Shown: piece by piece, positions 1-9,600 of the stretch
Layout of the letters: each line of letters opens with the position of its first letter
Numbering within the stretch: the stretch's first letter is position 1
Assembly: GCF_029873215.1 (NCBI RefSeq)
Contig: NZ_CP123620.1
Span: forward strand, 2,480,001 to 2,544,000
Source of the DNA: Nocardioides sp. BP30
GTDB lineage: Bacteria > Actinomycetota > Actinomycetes > Propionibacteriales > Nocardioidaceae
Length of the DNA: 64,000 bases
Direction: 5' to 3'
The notes under the pieces: generated by a model
Told to the model about the DNA's origin: nothing
Seen by the model: only the letters and a program-made list of their open reading frames with translations
The model's database searches: none
Translations under genes and position numbers: made by a program

Positions 1-780
1 GTAGCCCGCCGGGAAGTAGAGCGTGTCACCGGGCGCGCAGGCTGCGGCCGCGGCGTCGATGGCCGCCGTGTCGTCGGTGCCGGTACGGGCGATGGGGTCG
101 TAGTCGCCCTTTGCGCCGAACGTCTGGACCGAGATCCGTCTTCCATATCGTGCATCAAGCCCAGCCGTGGTCTTGGGCCCCAGCTCCGGATCCATCAGCG
201 CCGAGACGGCGTCATCGGTGGTCGCGATGCCCGAGATGGTCTCAGCTTGTGCCGCGTAGGTCTGTGCTGCGTCGCGAGCCGCGACCGCTTGGGCGGCCGG
301 TGTTGCCACTGATGCCTGAAGATCCGCGACAAGATCCGGGATGGTGACCGTCCCGCCCTGCGATCCCGCCGTCGCGACCGCCTTGTCGAGGTCGAGAGTC
401 CCCGAGCCGCTCGGAACCGCGACCCCAGTCAACGTGATCGTGGCGGACGCGTACTTCTTCACCCCGAGAGCCCCATACATCCAAGGCCTGAGGGTGAGGT
501 TGTAGACGTGCGACTGCTTCCCGCCCGTCACATCGACGGGCAGACCGCCGATCAACCAGCCGGAAGAGTCCGTCACCGGCAGGGTGAACGTCTGCTCCAC
601 CCCAGGTTCGATCGAGATGACCTCAGAGTCGCCGAGCGCACCGGCTCCGGTCGCTGCCCAGGTCATGAACGGCCGGCTCGAGGTGACTGTGATGTCCATC
701 CCATAGTCGTCTCCGGAGACGAGGCCGAAGTCCGGCCCGATCGAACACAGGCGGCTGGGAAGCCCTGAAGGCCAGGTCAC
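1..780 (-). CDS. phage tailspike/tail fibre, pectate-lyase-like (3' end beyond window)
   Basis: Open reading frame that starts with GTG at 780 and is still open at base 1, giving 260 visible codons. The GTG overlaps the stop of the upstream holin-like gene (GTGA), the junction used throughout this phage. The first ~200 residues look like beta-rich, head-binding or collar sequence. Near residues 218-260 comes VQTFGAKGDYDP, then TDDTAAIDAAAAAC and LYFPAGY. This is the entry signature of the Pectate_lyase_3 right-handed beta-helix fold seen in polysaccharide-degrading tailspikes. The inferred role is a receptor-binding spike that digests host surface glycan. It could instead be a structural beta-helix fibre with no enzyme activity; the catalytic part lies outside the window. 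Confidence 0.75.
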   Translation of the reverse strand, partial: MTWPSGLPSRLCSIGPDFGLVSGDDYGMDITVTSSRPFMTWAATGAGALGDSEVISIEPGVEQTFTLPVTDSSGWLIGGLPVDVTGGKQSHVYNLTLRPWMYGALGVKKYASATITLTGVAVPSGSGTLDLDKAVATAGSQGGTVTIPDLVADLQASVATPAAQAVAARDAAQTYAAQAETISGIATTDDAVSALMDPELGPKTTAGLDARYGRRISVQTFGAKGDYDPIARTGTDDTAAIDAAAAACAPGDTLYFPAGY

Positions 781-1256
781 TCCGACACCTCGCTGTTCTG
801 CTTCCCGAGCTCGTCGCGGAGAATCTTCCGCAGCTCTCCGACGCGCTTCTTCGACAGACCCTTGGTCACGCCGAGCTTGGCGAGCTCGGTGATGGCAACG
901 GCTTTGGTGTAGGTCGCGATCTCGGGGTGCGCGTTGACGATCGCTTCGACCTTGGCCGCGCCGGTGGCCGCGTCGTCGAGCGCCTCGCCGACCTTGGGTG
1001 AGATCTGCTCGACAGCCGCGATCGCTGCCTCGGTGTCGGCGGCGACCTGGGCCGGGTCAGCGTTCGGGGCGCGCCAGGTCAGGTACGCGGTCAGCACAGC
1101 GCCGACGGCGGCGAGGACGATGCCGGTCTCGCCGCCAGTGGTGATCTCGGCGAGCCCGGTCGCGGTCGTCGCGGCCAGCGCGACGTAGGCCTTCGCGTTC
1201 TCCCGGATGTGCGCGCCGGCGCGGGCGAGTGCCTTGCTCAGCTTGGTGGTGCTCAT
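777..1256 (-). CDS. holin-like membrane protein
   Basis: 159 residues. An N-terminal region (about residues 20-62) holds two closely spaced hydrophobic segments (around YVALAATTATGL and GIVLAAVGAVLTAYLTW). A long soluble alpha-helical tail rich in Ala, Glu and Lys follows. Two N-terminal membrane helices, small size and position next to the endolysin gene fit a phage holin that permeabilises the membrane at lysis. The stop overlaps the GTG of the tailspike gene. No family motif settles the assignment. The long charged tail is larger than in minimal holins, so a structural membrane protein is the alternative. Confidence 0.55.
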   Translation of the reverse strand: MSTTKLSKALARAGAHIRENAKAYVALAATTATGLAEITTGGETGIVLAAVGAVLTAYLTWRAPNADPAQVAADTEAAIAAVEQISPKVGEALDDAATGAAKVEAIVNAHPEIATYTKAVAITELAKLGVTKGLSKKRVGELRKILRDELGKQNSEVSE

Positions 1257-1258
1257 GT

Positions 1259-1591
1259 TCAGGCCTCCTTGGAGGATGTGATGGGCCACTCGGGCAGCTC
1301 GACGGTCTGGCCGGCGAGTCCGTGGGTGGAGTCGGTGAGGAAGTGGATCTGGCCGTCGGTCACGAAGGAGTGACAGACGATGGACTCGCCGGCGACGGCG
1401 GTGTGGTTCGGCTTGTGGAAGCCGGAGGCGCTGTCCCACTGCACGCCTCCGACCAGGACCGACGGTGTGAATGTCGGCCGCTCGAGGTCGCCGTTCCATG
1501 TCCAGGTGCCTTCGGCGATCGTGTGGGCCTCGTCGCAGCCAGGGCACCAGAACAGCACCCGGTTGCCCTCGGCCAGAGCGCCGTGGATCAC
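1259..1591 (-). CDS. DUF6527-like phage protein
   Basis: 110 residues from GTG at 1591, which overlaps the stop of the GDPD-like gene as GTGA; this coupling decides the start over an upstream in-frame GTG at 1663. Visible features are FWCPGCDEAHTI near the N terminus, then WTWNGDLERPTFTPSVLV and a later CHSFV. This is the pattern I recall for the small Cys-containing DUF6527 family, common in phages and sometimes mislabelled ammonia monooxygenase. The paired Cys and His could bind metal. Function is unknown. It sits between lysis genes and the holin-like gene, so it is probably late-expressed. Confidence 0.6.
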   Translation of the reverse strand: MIHGALAEGNRVLFWCPGCDEAHTIAEGTWTWNGDLERPTFTPSVLVGGVQWDSASGFHKPNHTAVAGESIVCHSFVTDGQIHFLTDSTHGLAGQTVELPEWPITSSKEA

Positions 1592-2283
1592 GCGGCCTTC
1601 TTGGCGTGGGTCCACGTGATGTCGTCGGGGTCGCCGCGGAAGTAGTCGAGGTGCGGCCACCACTCGTCGGCCGACAGGTGCGGGTGATCCCGCGGGAGCA
1701 GCACGGCGACACCGCCGGCGGCGTGCACGGCCTTGACCCGCTTGAGCGGGTTGCCGATGTCCGAGAGCGTCTTCCAGTAGATCTCGATGCCGACCGCCGC
1801 GGCGACGCGTTCGGCGGACCGGATCAGCGCGACCAGCACCTTGTGCGGGAGCCAGTCGACGCCGTCCTTGAGCTCCAGTTCGAGGTGGGTGTAGCCGAGC
1901 TTCGCGGCGCGCCGGATGATCTGGTTGATGCGCCGGATCCGGAACCCGCCGGGCGAGCGCAGCTTGCGGACCTGGGGCCAGGTCAGGGTCCGGAGCTTCA
2001 CGTTGCCCTTCACCGCGGCGGAGCGCCAGTGATCGTGGCCGGTGTCGATCCAGTGCGTGTTGATCAGCACGCCGACCAGGCCGAGGAGCAGCTGGAGGAC
2101 CTTGCCGGCCTTGCAGGCGTTCACGTTGATGTCGGCGTTGGTGTAGCCGTGGTCTCGGCCGAGCGCGAGGCCGTGGAAGCCGGCGCCGCTGGGGTCGTCG
2201 TTGTGGAAGAACCGGTTGGTCCAGTCCGGGATCCGCTCGGGCGCAGCAGCCGGGTGTGCGCGCGGCGCGAGTCGGCGCGTCAC
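1588..2283 (-). CDS. glycerophosphodiester phosphodiesterase-like TIM-barrel protein
   Basis: 231 residues from GTG at 2283, overlapping the stop of the endolysin gene (GTGA). The order of motifs resembles the GDPD family. A His/Gly-rich start (FHGLALGRDHGYTNAD) is followed by INVNACKAG in the position of the usual acidic strand. THWIDTGHDH sits where THD normally lies, and HLELELKDG stands for the EIK strand. The catalytic set is therefore diverged and activity cannot be assumed. In a lysis cassette, such an enzyme could hydrolyse glycerophosphodiester links in teichoic acids or lipids. That role is an inference from position. Confidence 0.5.
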   Translation of the reverse strand: MTRRLAPRAHPAAAPERIPDWTNRFFHNDDPSGAGFHGLALGRDHGYTNADINVNACKAGKVLQLLLGLVGVLINTHWIDTGHDHWRSAAVKGNVKLRTLTWPQVRKLRSPGGFRIRRINQIIRRAAKLGYTHLELELKDGVDWLPHKVLVALIRSAERVAAAVGIEIYWKTLSDIGNPLKRVKAVHAAGGVAVLLPRDHPHLSADEWWPHLDYFRGDPDDITWTHAKKAA

Positions 2284-2933
2284 CGCTTCTTCACCGCCTT
2301 GGCCTTGGCCATCGAGTCGCGGTTCTTCGCCATCGCGGCCTGTAGCTTCTTCTTCTGCGTCGGGCCGGCTACCTTCGCGGCGGCAGCGAGCAGCGCACCG
2401 TAGGCACGGCCGCCGGCCAGGGCCTTGCGGACGAGCGCGGGGCGCTGCTTCTTCGGCTTCGGCTCGGCGGGCGCAAGCTCGGGCACCCGCACACCGTTGT
2501 TGTCCTCGGTCCAGCCGAGCAGGAAGTGCGCAGGCCAGCCCGCCTCGATCGCGGTGAGCGGCACCAGCGTCCAGTGGTTGCCGTTGCCGGCGCCAGGCGC
2601 ACCGGGGGACCACACCGACCAGACTCCGCCGACCCGACCGGCCCAGATCGCGACGTGCCCCGACGGCTTCCCGGTCGCCTTGGAGATGGTCTGGCCGCCG
2701 CCCCAGAAGATCCAGGCGCCGAGCGGGATCGCGGCGAGTTGCTCGTCGCTCGGACGGTTCGGCAGCGGGTGCTTGTACCGCGCGCGCTCGTAGGCCTGAG
2801 CGGCGGTCGCCGCGCCGGACCCGATGAGGTAGATGTCGTGGGCGTTGAGTTGGCAGTCGTTCGTGCCGATGTCGACCTTGCGGCGAGCGAGATCTCGGAT
2901 GGTGGCGAGCACCTGTGCAGGCGTGCGGGGCAT
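2280..2933 (-). CDS. endolysin, CHAP/NlpC-P60-type cysteine peptidase
   Basis: 217 residues from ATG at 2933 with a good Shine-Dalgarno (AGAGGAGACAGCC before ATG). The catalytic pattern is Cys in GTNDCQLNA (about residue 26), then LGAWIFWGGG and the His motif GHVAIWAG (about residue 92). This is the Cys...His layout of CHAP/NlpC peptidoglycan amidases or endopeptidases. The C-terminal third is Lys/Ala-rich and basic, probably for wall binding. It begins the lysis cassette and is followed by the GDPD-like, DUF6527-like and holin-like genes, each coupled by overlap. The exact bond cleaved cannot be read from the sequence. Confidence 0.7.
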   Translation of the reverse strand: MPRTPAQVLATIRDLARRKVDIGTNDCQLNAHDIYLIGSGAATAAQAYERARYKHPLPNRPSDEQLAAIPLGAWIFWGGGQTISKATGKPSGHVAIWAGRVGGVWSVWSPGAPGAGNGNHWTLVPLTAIEAGWPAHFLLGWTEDNNGVRVPELAPAEPKPKKQRPALVRKALAGGRAYGALLAAAAKVAGPTQKKKLQAAMAKNRDSMAKAKAVKKR

Positions 2934-3003
2934 GGCTGTCTCCTCTGTTGAGTTGTTGTCGTGAAGCGTTCAGCTTCACTTCGGGGAAATGAAGGTCAGG
3001 GCT

Positions 3004-3618
3004 TCACGGCGTCGGTTGGGCAGTTGCGACTGGGTCGCAGGTGACAGTGCGTGTGGTGCCGTCGCTGAAGGTGAAGACGAATGTGCCGACTCCGCTGGTG
3101 CAGTCGACGGACGTGATGCTGGTTCCGGGTGCTCCATCCGCGCCCGCAGGGCCTTGCGGACCCGTCGCTCCGACTGCACCTGTGTCGCCCTTCGCGCCGG
3201 TGGCTCCGGTGTCGCCCTTGGCCCCGCTCACGCCCGAAGACCCAGCTGGCCCCGGCGCGCCGGCTGCTCCGCTCGCTCCGGTTGTCCCGTTCTTGCCCGG
3301 ACGTCCTGCGATCCCGCGAGGGCCGGGCGGCCCCGAGGGTCCGATTGGCCCGACGGCGCCGGCGGCGTCTCCGCTGACGGCTGGCGAAGGCGTCACTACA
3401 GGCGTGCCACCCATCCTCCGAACCTGCTTGGCCAGCTGCTCAGCAGCATGCTGCTGGGTGACGAGCTGATCGTGCAGTTGCTGCCGGTCGGTCTGCGACT
3501 GGTCCAGGCGACTGGAGAGGTGGTCGAGCTGGTAGAGCACGAACCCTAGAAGGAGGCCGACCAGCAGCATCGAGACGAGCGGGAGGATCCAGGGGCGGCT
3601 CCGGCGGGTGCTGATCAT
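3004..3618 (-). CDS. membrane-anchored collagen-like phage protein
   Basis: 204 residues. A short basic N terminus leads into one membrane helix (about residues 11-29, [19 protein letters not shown]). A coiled coil follows (about 30-70), then about 25 uninterrupted Gly-X-Y triplets (roughly residues 88-163), and a short Cys-containing cap. Collagen-like triplets form trimers and occur in phage fibres. Here the membrane anchor and the place between a coiled-coil/TM protein and the endolysin suggest a trimeric rod fixed in the cytoplasmic membrane, perhaps a spanin-like or lysis-timing part. That function is inferred. The start overlaps the stop of the upstream gene (ATGA). Confidence 0.6.
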   Translation of the reverse strand: MISTRRSRPWILPLVSMLLVGLLLGFVLYQLDHLSSRLDQSQTDRQQLHDQLVTQQHAAEQLAKQVRRMGGTPVVTPSPAVSGDAAGAVGPIGPSGPPGPRGIAGRPGKNGTTGASGAAGAPGPAGSSGVSGAKGDTGATGAKGDTGAVGATGPQGPAGADGAPGTSITSVDCTSGVGTFVFTFSDGTTRTVTCDPVATAQPTP

Positions 3619-3980
3619 CGCGCACCCCCACGAGCAAGGAACCAGGCGAGCAGCACGCAGGCGATCGGTATCACCATAGAAGCGAACAACCAGCGGAAGT
3701 TGCTCGAGAACTTGTCGAGCTGGTTCTGCTGCCCCTTGTCGCCGGCCTCACGCTCGCGCTTCTCCGTAGCGACGGCCTCAATCCGGTCGGCCTTCTCCTC
3801 GGCCTGTTCGCGCTCGATCGCCTTGAGCCGGTCCTCGACGCGGCGCTGCTCGGCCTGGAAGGCGTCTTGCGTCACGAGCTTGTCTAAGCGGGCGTTGGTC
3901 TGGGCGAACCCCTCCCGCATGCCGCGCTCAAGTGCCTCCAGCGTCCGCTTGAGCTCCCAGCCACCCGGTTCATCGGCCAT
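3615..3980 (-). CDS. coiled-coil protein with C-terminal membrane helix (XhlA-like)
   Basis: 121 residues. Residues 1-90 are strongly charged and heptad-like (Glu/Arg/Lys/Gln rich). Residues about 94-115 form one hydrophobic helix ([19 protein letters not shown]) with a basic end. This layout resembles the hemolysin XhlA family, which works with holins in some phage lysis cassettes. It lies just before the collagen-like protein and the endolysin. The ATG overlaps the stop of the preceding small gene as TGATG. It could instead be a membrane-attached tail accessory. Confidence 0.5.
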   Translation of the reverse strand: MADEPGGWELKRTLEALERGMREGFAQTNARLDKLVTQDAFQAEQRRVEDRLKAIEREQAEEKADRIEAVATEKREREAGDKGQQNQLDKFSSNFRWLFASMVIPIACVLLAWFLARGGAR

Positions 3981-4153
3981 CAGGTGGAACCCTCTCTATC
4001 TTCGGCGATGTCGGTGATCGCCTGCCCGCAGCTTCCGCATGTGACGTTCTCGACGGTGTGGGTCACGTCGTTCTGGTCGACCCATGTCAGGTCGAGCTCG
4101 ATAGCGACGGCCGCCGAGCGGCATCCGTCCGTGTGGCAGGTCAAAATGGCCAT
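3980..4153 (-). CDS. small zinc-ribbon-like protein
   Basis: 57 residues from ATG at 4153, which has an AAGGGGG Shine-Dalgarno about 8 nt upstream; an upstream TTG at 4183 has no such support. Four cysteines (CHTDGC near residues 6-11, CGSC near residues 39-42) make a plausible zinc ribbon. No family is recognised. It lies between the tail hub/adhesin gene and the lysis cassette and is joined to the next gene by a TGATG overlap. Confidence 0.55.
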   Translation of the reverse strand: MAILTCHTDGCRSAAVAIELDLTWVDQNDVTHTVENVTCGSCGQAITDIAEDREGST

Positions 4154-4172
4154 CGGGTGCCCCCTTGTCGTG

Positions 4173-6659
4173 TCACTGGGCAACCCAGTCCGCTGATCCG
4201 CCTGTGCTGTGCGTACCGCCGTCGAGCCATGTGCAGCGCCAGGTGAAGCCGGTTGTCGACTTGGTCACGACGTGCCACAAGATCCCGACCCCGCCGCCGC
4301 TGGTGGAGTAGACGCCTGTGAGTTGCACGTTCGGGGTTGTCGCGTACTCCTCCGGGAAGGTCACTGCACCGGTCCACTCAGCGTGGGACCCAGAAGCCGT
4401 GATGCTGCCCTTCTGGAGGCCGGCCGACGGACCGACCGGACCGACCTGCGCGCTGGGCAGCAGCTGTGGCATCGCCACCGACTCATCACCCGCGAAGCTC
4501 AGGGTCATCAACCACTTCGCACCCGGGCCACCGGTTCCGCGGTCCTGGGCGGTGATGTCGTGGCTGACGCCGATGATCCGGTGTCCCTCGTTGATGGCCG
4601 CTCGCTCGTTGATGACGGTCACAAGGTCGTAGACGTCGAGTAGGGCGAGCTCGTTGACGAGCCCGGTCGCCTCATCGACCTGGATCGGGATCACGACCGA
4701 GTTGACGCGCCTCGATGCGGTGCCGTTGAGATCGAGGACCTGCTGGGCGTAGGCCGCTACCTCAGCCGCGGTGAGGCCTGCGACGGTGAAAGTCGTCGAG
4801 TGCGTGCCCTTGGTCCCCGGGAGCACATAGGGACCGAACGTCTGCTGATCCGCTACGCCGTGGCCGGCATCGTAGGTCAGCAGGGTCACCGTGACGCTGT
4901 CGACTACCCGGTCGGAGTCGTAGTCGATGCTCGGGTTCTGGTTGTACGCCGACTCGTCGAGCACGGCCTTGACCGTCGAGGAGAGGCGATCACGGTCCCA
5001 GACCTGGATGACGTTGAACCGGTCTGCCCAGGCGTACCCGAGAACCGAGTCCCTGGTCAGCGCGATCTGATCCACCAGGCTGGCCTGATCGTTGTAGGAC
5101 ACCGCCGCGGGGACCGTGAGGATCTCGTCACCGGATCCGTTGACGTTCCACGGCACGCCTGCACCTTCGAGTAGCGCGGGGAGCTGAGCGATCGTCGCGA
5201 CACCTTCTGAACGGGCTACCTGGGCAGCGTTGGAGACGTTGTCGACCGCCGTGAGCGTGATCGTTGCCCGTCTCGCTTCCTTGGCATTGAGCAGGTTGTA
5301 AGCGACCTGCGCTTGAATCAGCCGCCCGGTGAAGATCGGCTGCCAATCCGACACCTCGGCGCCCGTGTCACCGGTCCGAGCCATCACCCTGACCCTCTTG
5401 TCGGGCTTGATGAAGGCCGCGACCGCCGGGTCGAGCGCCGCGTTGATCACCGTCGCCGTGAGGGTCCCGACCTGCAGTTCCCCGCGGCCCGAGATGCCGA
5501 TCGAGCGGACGTCGCCGAGGATGTTCACAAACAGGTCCGGCGTGACGTAGCCGATCTCGTCGGTGACAGTGCCTTCGATGAACCCGGTGAAGGTGTCACC
5601 GCGCTCGAACTGGACCGCACTCAACCAGAAGGCCGAGTGCGCTACGCCGCTCCATGAGATTCCGGACTGGAAGCGGAAGCCCGGGATCGCCCGAGCAGCA
5701 CCGGCCGGTGCGACAGCCGTGATCGACGCGTGCTCCATTCCGGGGCTGCCGGTGTCCTTGTCGAGCACGGCAACCGTCTGGGCGAGGACGTTGCCGGATG
5801 CGTCGAACCAGCTGATGTAGATCTGGCCGTCACTGGTCGGCAGAGTCTGCCCACTCGAGGTGATTGCCGCAGGCTTCAAGGTGAAGGTCCACGTCTCACC
5901 GGGGGTGACCGGCACGCCTGCAGCATTCGTCCCCGGGAACATGCACCCAAGGAAGTACGTAGGTGACGGCGCGTGCTGAAGCTGGACCTGCAGCACGCCG
6001 GCGCCTCGGCCAGCTGCGCTACCCGACGCCGGAACCCAGATCTTCGTTGCCGCGGAGAAGTCATGATTCGCGAGCGCGTTCGTCCTCGACGGCCCCAGTG
6101 CCCCTGAGGTCGATGCGGTTACCAGGGTGGCCTTGCGGAAGGCGTAGGAGAACGCCGCAGCCGGGACACTGCCTGTGCTGTCGGAGAAGTCGAACCGCAG
6201 GCGGGCGAACGCGGCACCGGCCGGAATCGTCAACGGCCCGAAGACACGATCCTCGTCCTCACCAGTAGTGCCGAGGTAGCTACCTGCAGCCGGGTACGGT
6301 GCGCTCGTCGAGACGACAGCGAGCGCCGTGTCGAGGTACTCGATCCGAGCCTGGTAGAAGATGTCCGCACTGCCACCATCAGGCTGCCCCAGCCCGTGCC
6401 AGAAGGCAGCAAGGAACTCGCCCGGTGCCACCGGCGTCTCCTCGGACGCGAACCACATCGCGCTGACGCTCGTCGCCGTCGAGGCGAACGTCAGGCACGG
6501 GTCCAACGAACCGACCCCGCCCCGCATGGCGGTCGCCGTCACCGGCGTGAGCCACCCCCACGCCCCGAGGTCGCCCGAGGGGTTTTTGATGCCGTTGACC
6601 AGACCGGTGGGGTCAGCCTCGACCTCGAGCCGCAGGGTGCCCTGATCTGCATTCCTCAC
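4173..6659 (-). CDS. minor tail protein (tail hub/adhesin)
   Basis: 828 residues from GTG at 6659, coupled to the tape-measure stop by GTGA. The N-terminal third has two jelly-roll, carbohydrate-binding-like blocks (around NPSGDLGAWGW and NALANHDFSAATKIW). The middle, beginning at FTGFIEGTVTDEIGYVTPD, matches the hub type of siphovirus baseplate proteins. The last ~75 residues (ending GGSADWVAQ) read like a small H-type-lectin-like adhesin with the FPEEYATTPNV entry motif. Placement directly after the tape measure fits Dit/Tal-type proteins. The role is tail-tip assembly and host contact. Domain names rest on pattern memory, not alignment. Confidence 0.65.
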   Translation of the reverse strand: MRNADQGTLRLEVEADPTGLVNGIKNPSGDLGAWGWLTPVTATAMRGGVGSLDPCLTFASTATSVSAMWFASEETPVAPGEFLAAFWHGLGQPDGGSADIFYQARIEYLDTALAVVSTSAPYPAAGSYLGTTGEDEDRVFGPLTIPAGAAFARLRFDFSDSTGSVPAAAFSYAFRKATLVTASTSGALGPSRTNALANHDFSAATKIWVPASGSAAGRGAGVLQVQLQHAPSPTYFLGCMFPGTNAAGVPVTPGETWTFTLKPAAITSSGQTLPTSDGQIYISWFDASGNVLAQTVAVLDKDTGSPGMEHASITAVAPAGAARAIPGFRFQSGISWSGVAHSAFWLSAVQFERGDTFTGFIEGTVTDEIGYVTPDLFVNILGDVRSIGISGRGELQVGTLTATVINAALDPAVAAFIKPDKRVRVMARTGDTGAEVSDWQPIFTGRLIQAQVAYNLLNAKEARRATITLTAVDNVSNAAQVARSEGVATIAQLPALLEGAGVPWNVNGSGDEILTVPAAVSYNDQASLVDQIALTRDSVLGYAWADRFNVIQVWDRDRLSSTVKAVLDESAYNQNPSIDYDSDRVVDSVTVTLLTYDAGHGVADQQTFGPYVLPGTKGTHSTTFTVAGLTAAEVAAYAQQVLDLNGTASRRVNSVVIPIQVDEATGLVNELALLDVYDLVTVINERAAINEGHRIIGVSHDITAQDRGTGGPGAKWLMTLSFAGDESVAMPQLLPSAQVGPVGPSAGLQKGSITASGSHAEWTGAVTFPEEYATTPNVQLTGVYSTSGGGVGILWHVVTKSTTGFTWRCTWLDGGTHSTGGSADWVAQ

Positions 6660-9600
6660 GCGCTCTGCCTCACTCCCACGCCGTCGGCCGCGGCCATCCA
6701 CGCCCGTACCTTCTGACCCATCAGCAGGTCGCTGAGCTGGTCAGCGGTCAGGTGCATCGCCTGTGGTCGGGAAGCAGCCGCCGCAGAAGTCGCCGAGGTG
6801 CTCATGTATGCCGAGAGCGCCGGCCGACCAAAGCCCTTGATGAGCGTCGTCGCAGAACTGCTGCCAATGTGCTTGATCGCGGTCGTGTTGAACCCGGAGT
6901 CGAGCCCCTGGACCGAGAAGGTTCCGATCTCCTTGAACACTCGCGATGGGCTCTTGATCTTCAGCTCCTTCTTCACCTCGTCGACCAAGCTCTTGGCCAT
7001 CTTCTTGCCCAGCGCCGCGACGGCGTCCTCCTTGCTCTTCAGGCCGTCGACCAGCCCCTGGGCTGCGTTGATCCCAGCGCTGTAGAACGTCTTGCTGGCC
7101 TCGGCACCGAGGCCCGCGCCGGTCGCGGTCAACTGCGCCGAGAGGCCGTTGATCTGCTTGATCGCAGCTGCCCCACCGGACAGAATCGCGTCGGCAGTCG
7201 CCAACGAGTCCGGGCCCGCCGCGTAGAGCTGCTGCAGGTCGGTTTGGTTCAGCCCGGCCTTGGTCAGCTTCTCCATGTCGATCTTGAATTTCTCCGCTGC
7301 CGCAACCTTGGACTGCATGTCCGAGAGCAGCACCGAGAGCGACACGCCACCGGTCTGCTGGTTGATGCCTAGCGTGGTGATGTCGCCGGTTGCGACGACC
7401 GCATCCTTGATCGACGCTGCGTAGTCAGAGGCGGCCTTCTCGTAGTCCTGCAACGCCTGCTGGGCGTCCTTCAGGTTGTTGATCTGGTCACCGGTGATCT
7501 TCGAGACGGCGAGCATCTCAGCCTTCAGCTTCTTGCTGAACCCAGCCAGAGCCGACGGGCCGTCGCCGGTCGCGTTCGTGCCCGACAAGATGGCGTCGTA
7601 CTGCTTGGCCAGCGCCTTGACCGTGTTCTCCTGCGGCTTGAGTGCATCGAGGATCTTGTTCTGCCGCTTGGTCTGGTGCTTGCCCGTGATCTTCCGATCA
7701 ACGAGTCCCGAGATCTTGCTCAGCGCCCCGTCGATCGAGCCGCCCTTGACTCCGGTCAGCAGCGAGTTGAGCAGGTCGGAGATGATCGCCCCGTTCTTGC
7801 TCTGGGCGTGCTTCTTCCCCTCCTTGTCCGCGCCCTTGGCCGCAGCCTTCGCGAGGTCGCCACCACCCTTCGTTGCCTGCGCGACGATCGACGGGTCGGC
7901 GATGCCGATCGCGTATCCCTCGCTGAACCAGCGACCGAGCTTTGCGGCCTTGCGAGACGGCGAGTGCGAGTCCTGAGCGTGCATCGCGGCGGCGTGCGCC
8001 GCATTGGCCATCGCTGCCGCGGCGTACTGCGCGGGGCCAGTCCACTTCGCGATCCCGCTGGTGTACCCCGAACCGAACGACGAGCCAGCCGACGAACCGA
8101 GCCCCGCGGACTGTCCTGCAGCTCTACTCGCTGCGGCGACCAGCCCCTGCACGCTGCTCTTCGCGGCGTCGAAACCCTTCGCCCTCAGCAGCACACTGAC
8201 TTCCTTCGGAGTCAGGTCGAACTGCTTCTGCAGGGCCGCGACCTCGGAACTGGTGAGAGCGACACCGTTCGCCTTGTAGGCCGTGACCACCTGCTGGGGC
8301 GTCGCACGGACCTGTGCGAGGTAACTCGCCAGCTGCCGGCTTGAGAGCGCCACGCCGTCGAGGCTGACCACCGAACGCAGCTGCTTGAACTCCAGGAACT
8401 TGCCCAGGTCACCGAGCAGCTGCCTCGCCTGGTTGGCGGTCTGCGGTGCCCCGTCGAGCTCGACCTTCGACTGCACCTTCGCCGGAAGCTTGTGCAGTTG
8501 GGCCACCGTGATGCCCAGCGACGACGCGAGATCGCGAACGCTCGCGTTGTAGCCGTCCTGAACCTGCGCACCGGTGCCGAGTTCGGTCTTGAGGGCCTTC
8601 GCCGCGTCCGAGTATGACTTCGACGCCTTCCCGCCAGCGGCGTAGAGGTCGTTCGCCGCAGCGATGGCCTGGTTCCGCTCCTGTGCGGTCTCCGTGCCGT
8701 CGGCCTGGGCAGCCGAAACCGTCTTCATGTCCGCGGCGTAGGTCTTCGCGTTGATCGATCCGGCCGTGAACGCCGCCTGTACTGCATCGCCCCACGCTGC
8801 GAAGTCCTGGGTCGCCTGCGCCCCGACCGTCGACATGTCGGTGCTCCACGTGCTCCAGGAGCTGATGGAGGCAGCCTGGTCCTGGGCGGCCTTGAACGAG
8901 TCCAGCGAAGCGGTGAGCCCGTCGAGGGCCTTCTGCGCTGCCTTGATCGCCCCAGGGTCCCCGGCGTACGCGTCGGCCTGCGTCTTCGCCGAAAGTCCCG
9001 TCCGTGTCGTGACCGCGGCCTGCTGTCCGGCAGTGACCTTTCCGCCCAGTGCCTGCGTCTTCGCGTCCTGGTCGAGCAGCTTGTAGTCACCATGCGCCTT
9101 CTCAAGCGACGTGATGAGGCTGTCGACCGAAGACTTGTCGACCTTGACCTTGATGCCCTCGGCTGTCTGCACCTGCAGCGCCGACATGTCCGACGTGGCA
9201 CCCTCGACGCGCTTCGCCAGCGAGTAGATCAACCCGCCCGCTCCACCGACAGCGGCCCCCCACGGGCCACCCACGGAGAACCCGACGGCCGCTGCACCGA
9301 GGGTCGTCTCCAGACCCCCGACCGCGGTGTCCGCCTTGCCGATGCCCTGAGTCAGCGCCACCATCCCGAGCGGTCCCGCGGCTGCGCGCGCCACTTCGCC
9401 CATCTTGAGAACGGCGAGACCGGCGGCAGTCGACCGAGTTTCCGTGTCACGCAGGGCCGAGGTCCAACCGACCAGCCCGTTACGGCCGAGGCTGTTTCGC
9501 ATCGACGTTCCGAACCCGACCATGCTGATCTGCAGCTTGCCGATGATCGGGTAGAACAGAGCCGCCTGCAGAGCCGCCGACTTCAGCGGACCAGGGAGCG

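Noticed and set aside
3080..3360. Plus-strand Pro-rich ORF opposite the collagen-like gene
   Set aside because: It is the complement of Gly-X-Y codons; the minus strand has membrane anchor, coupling and coherent triplets.
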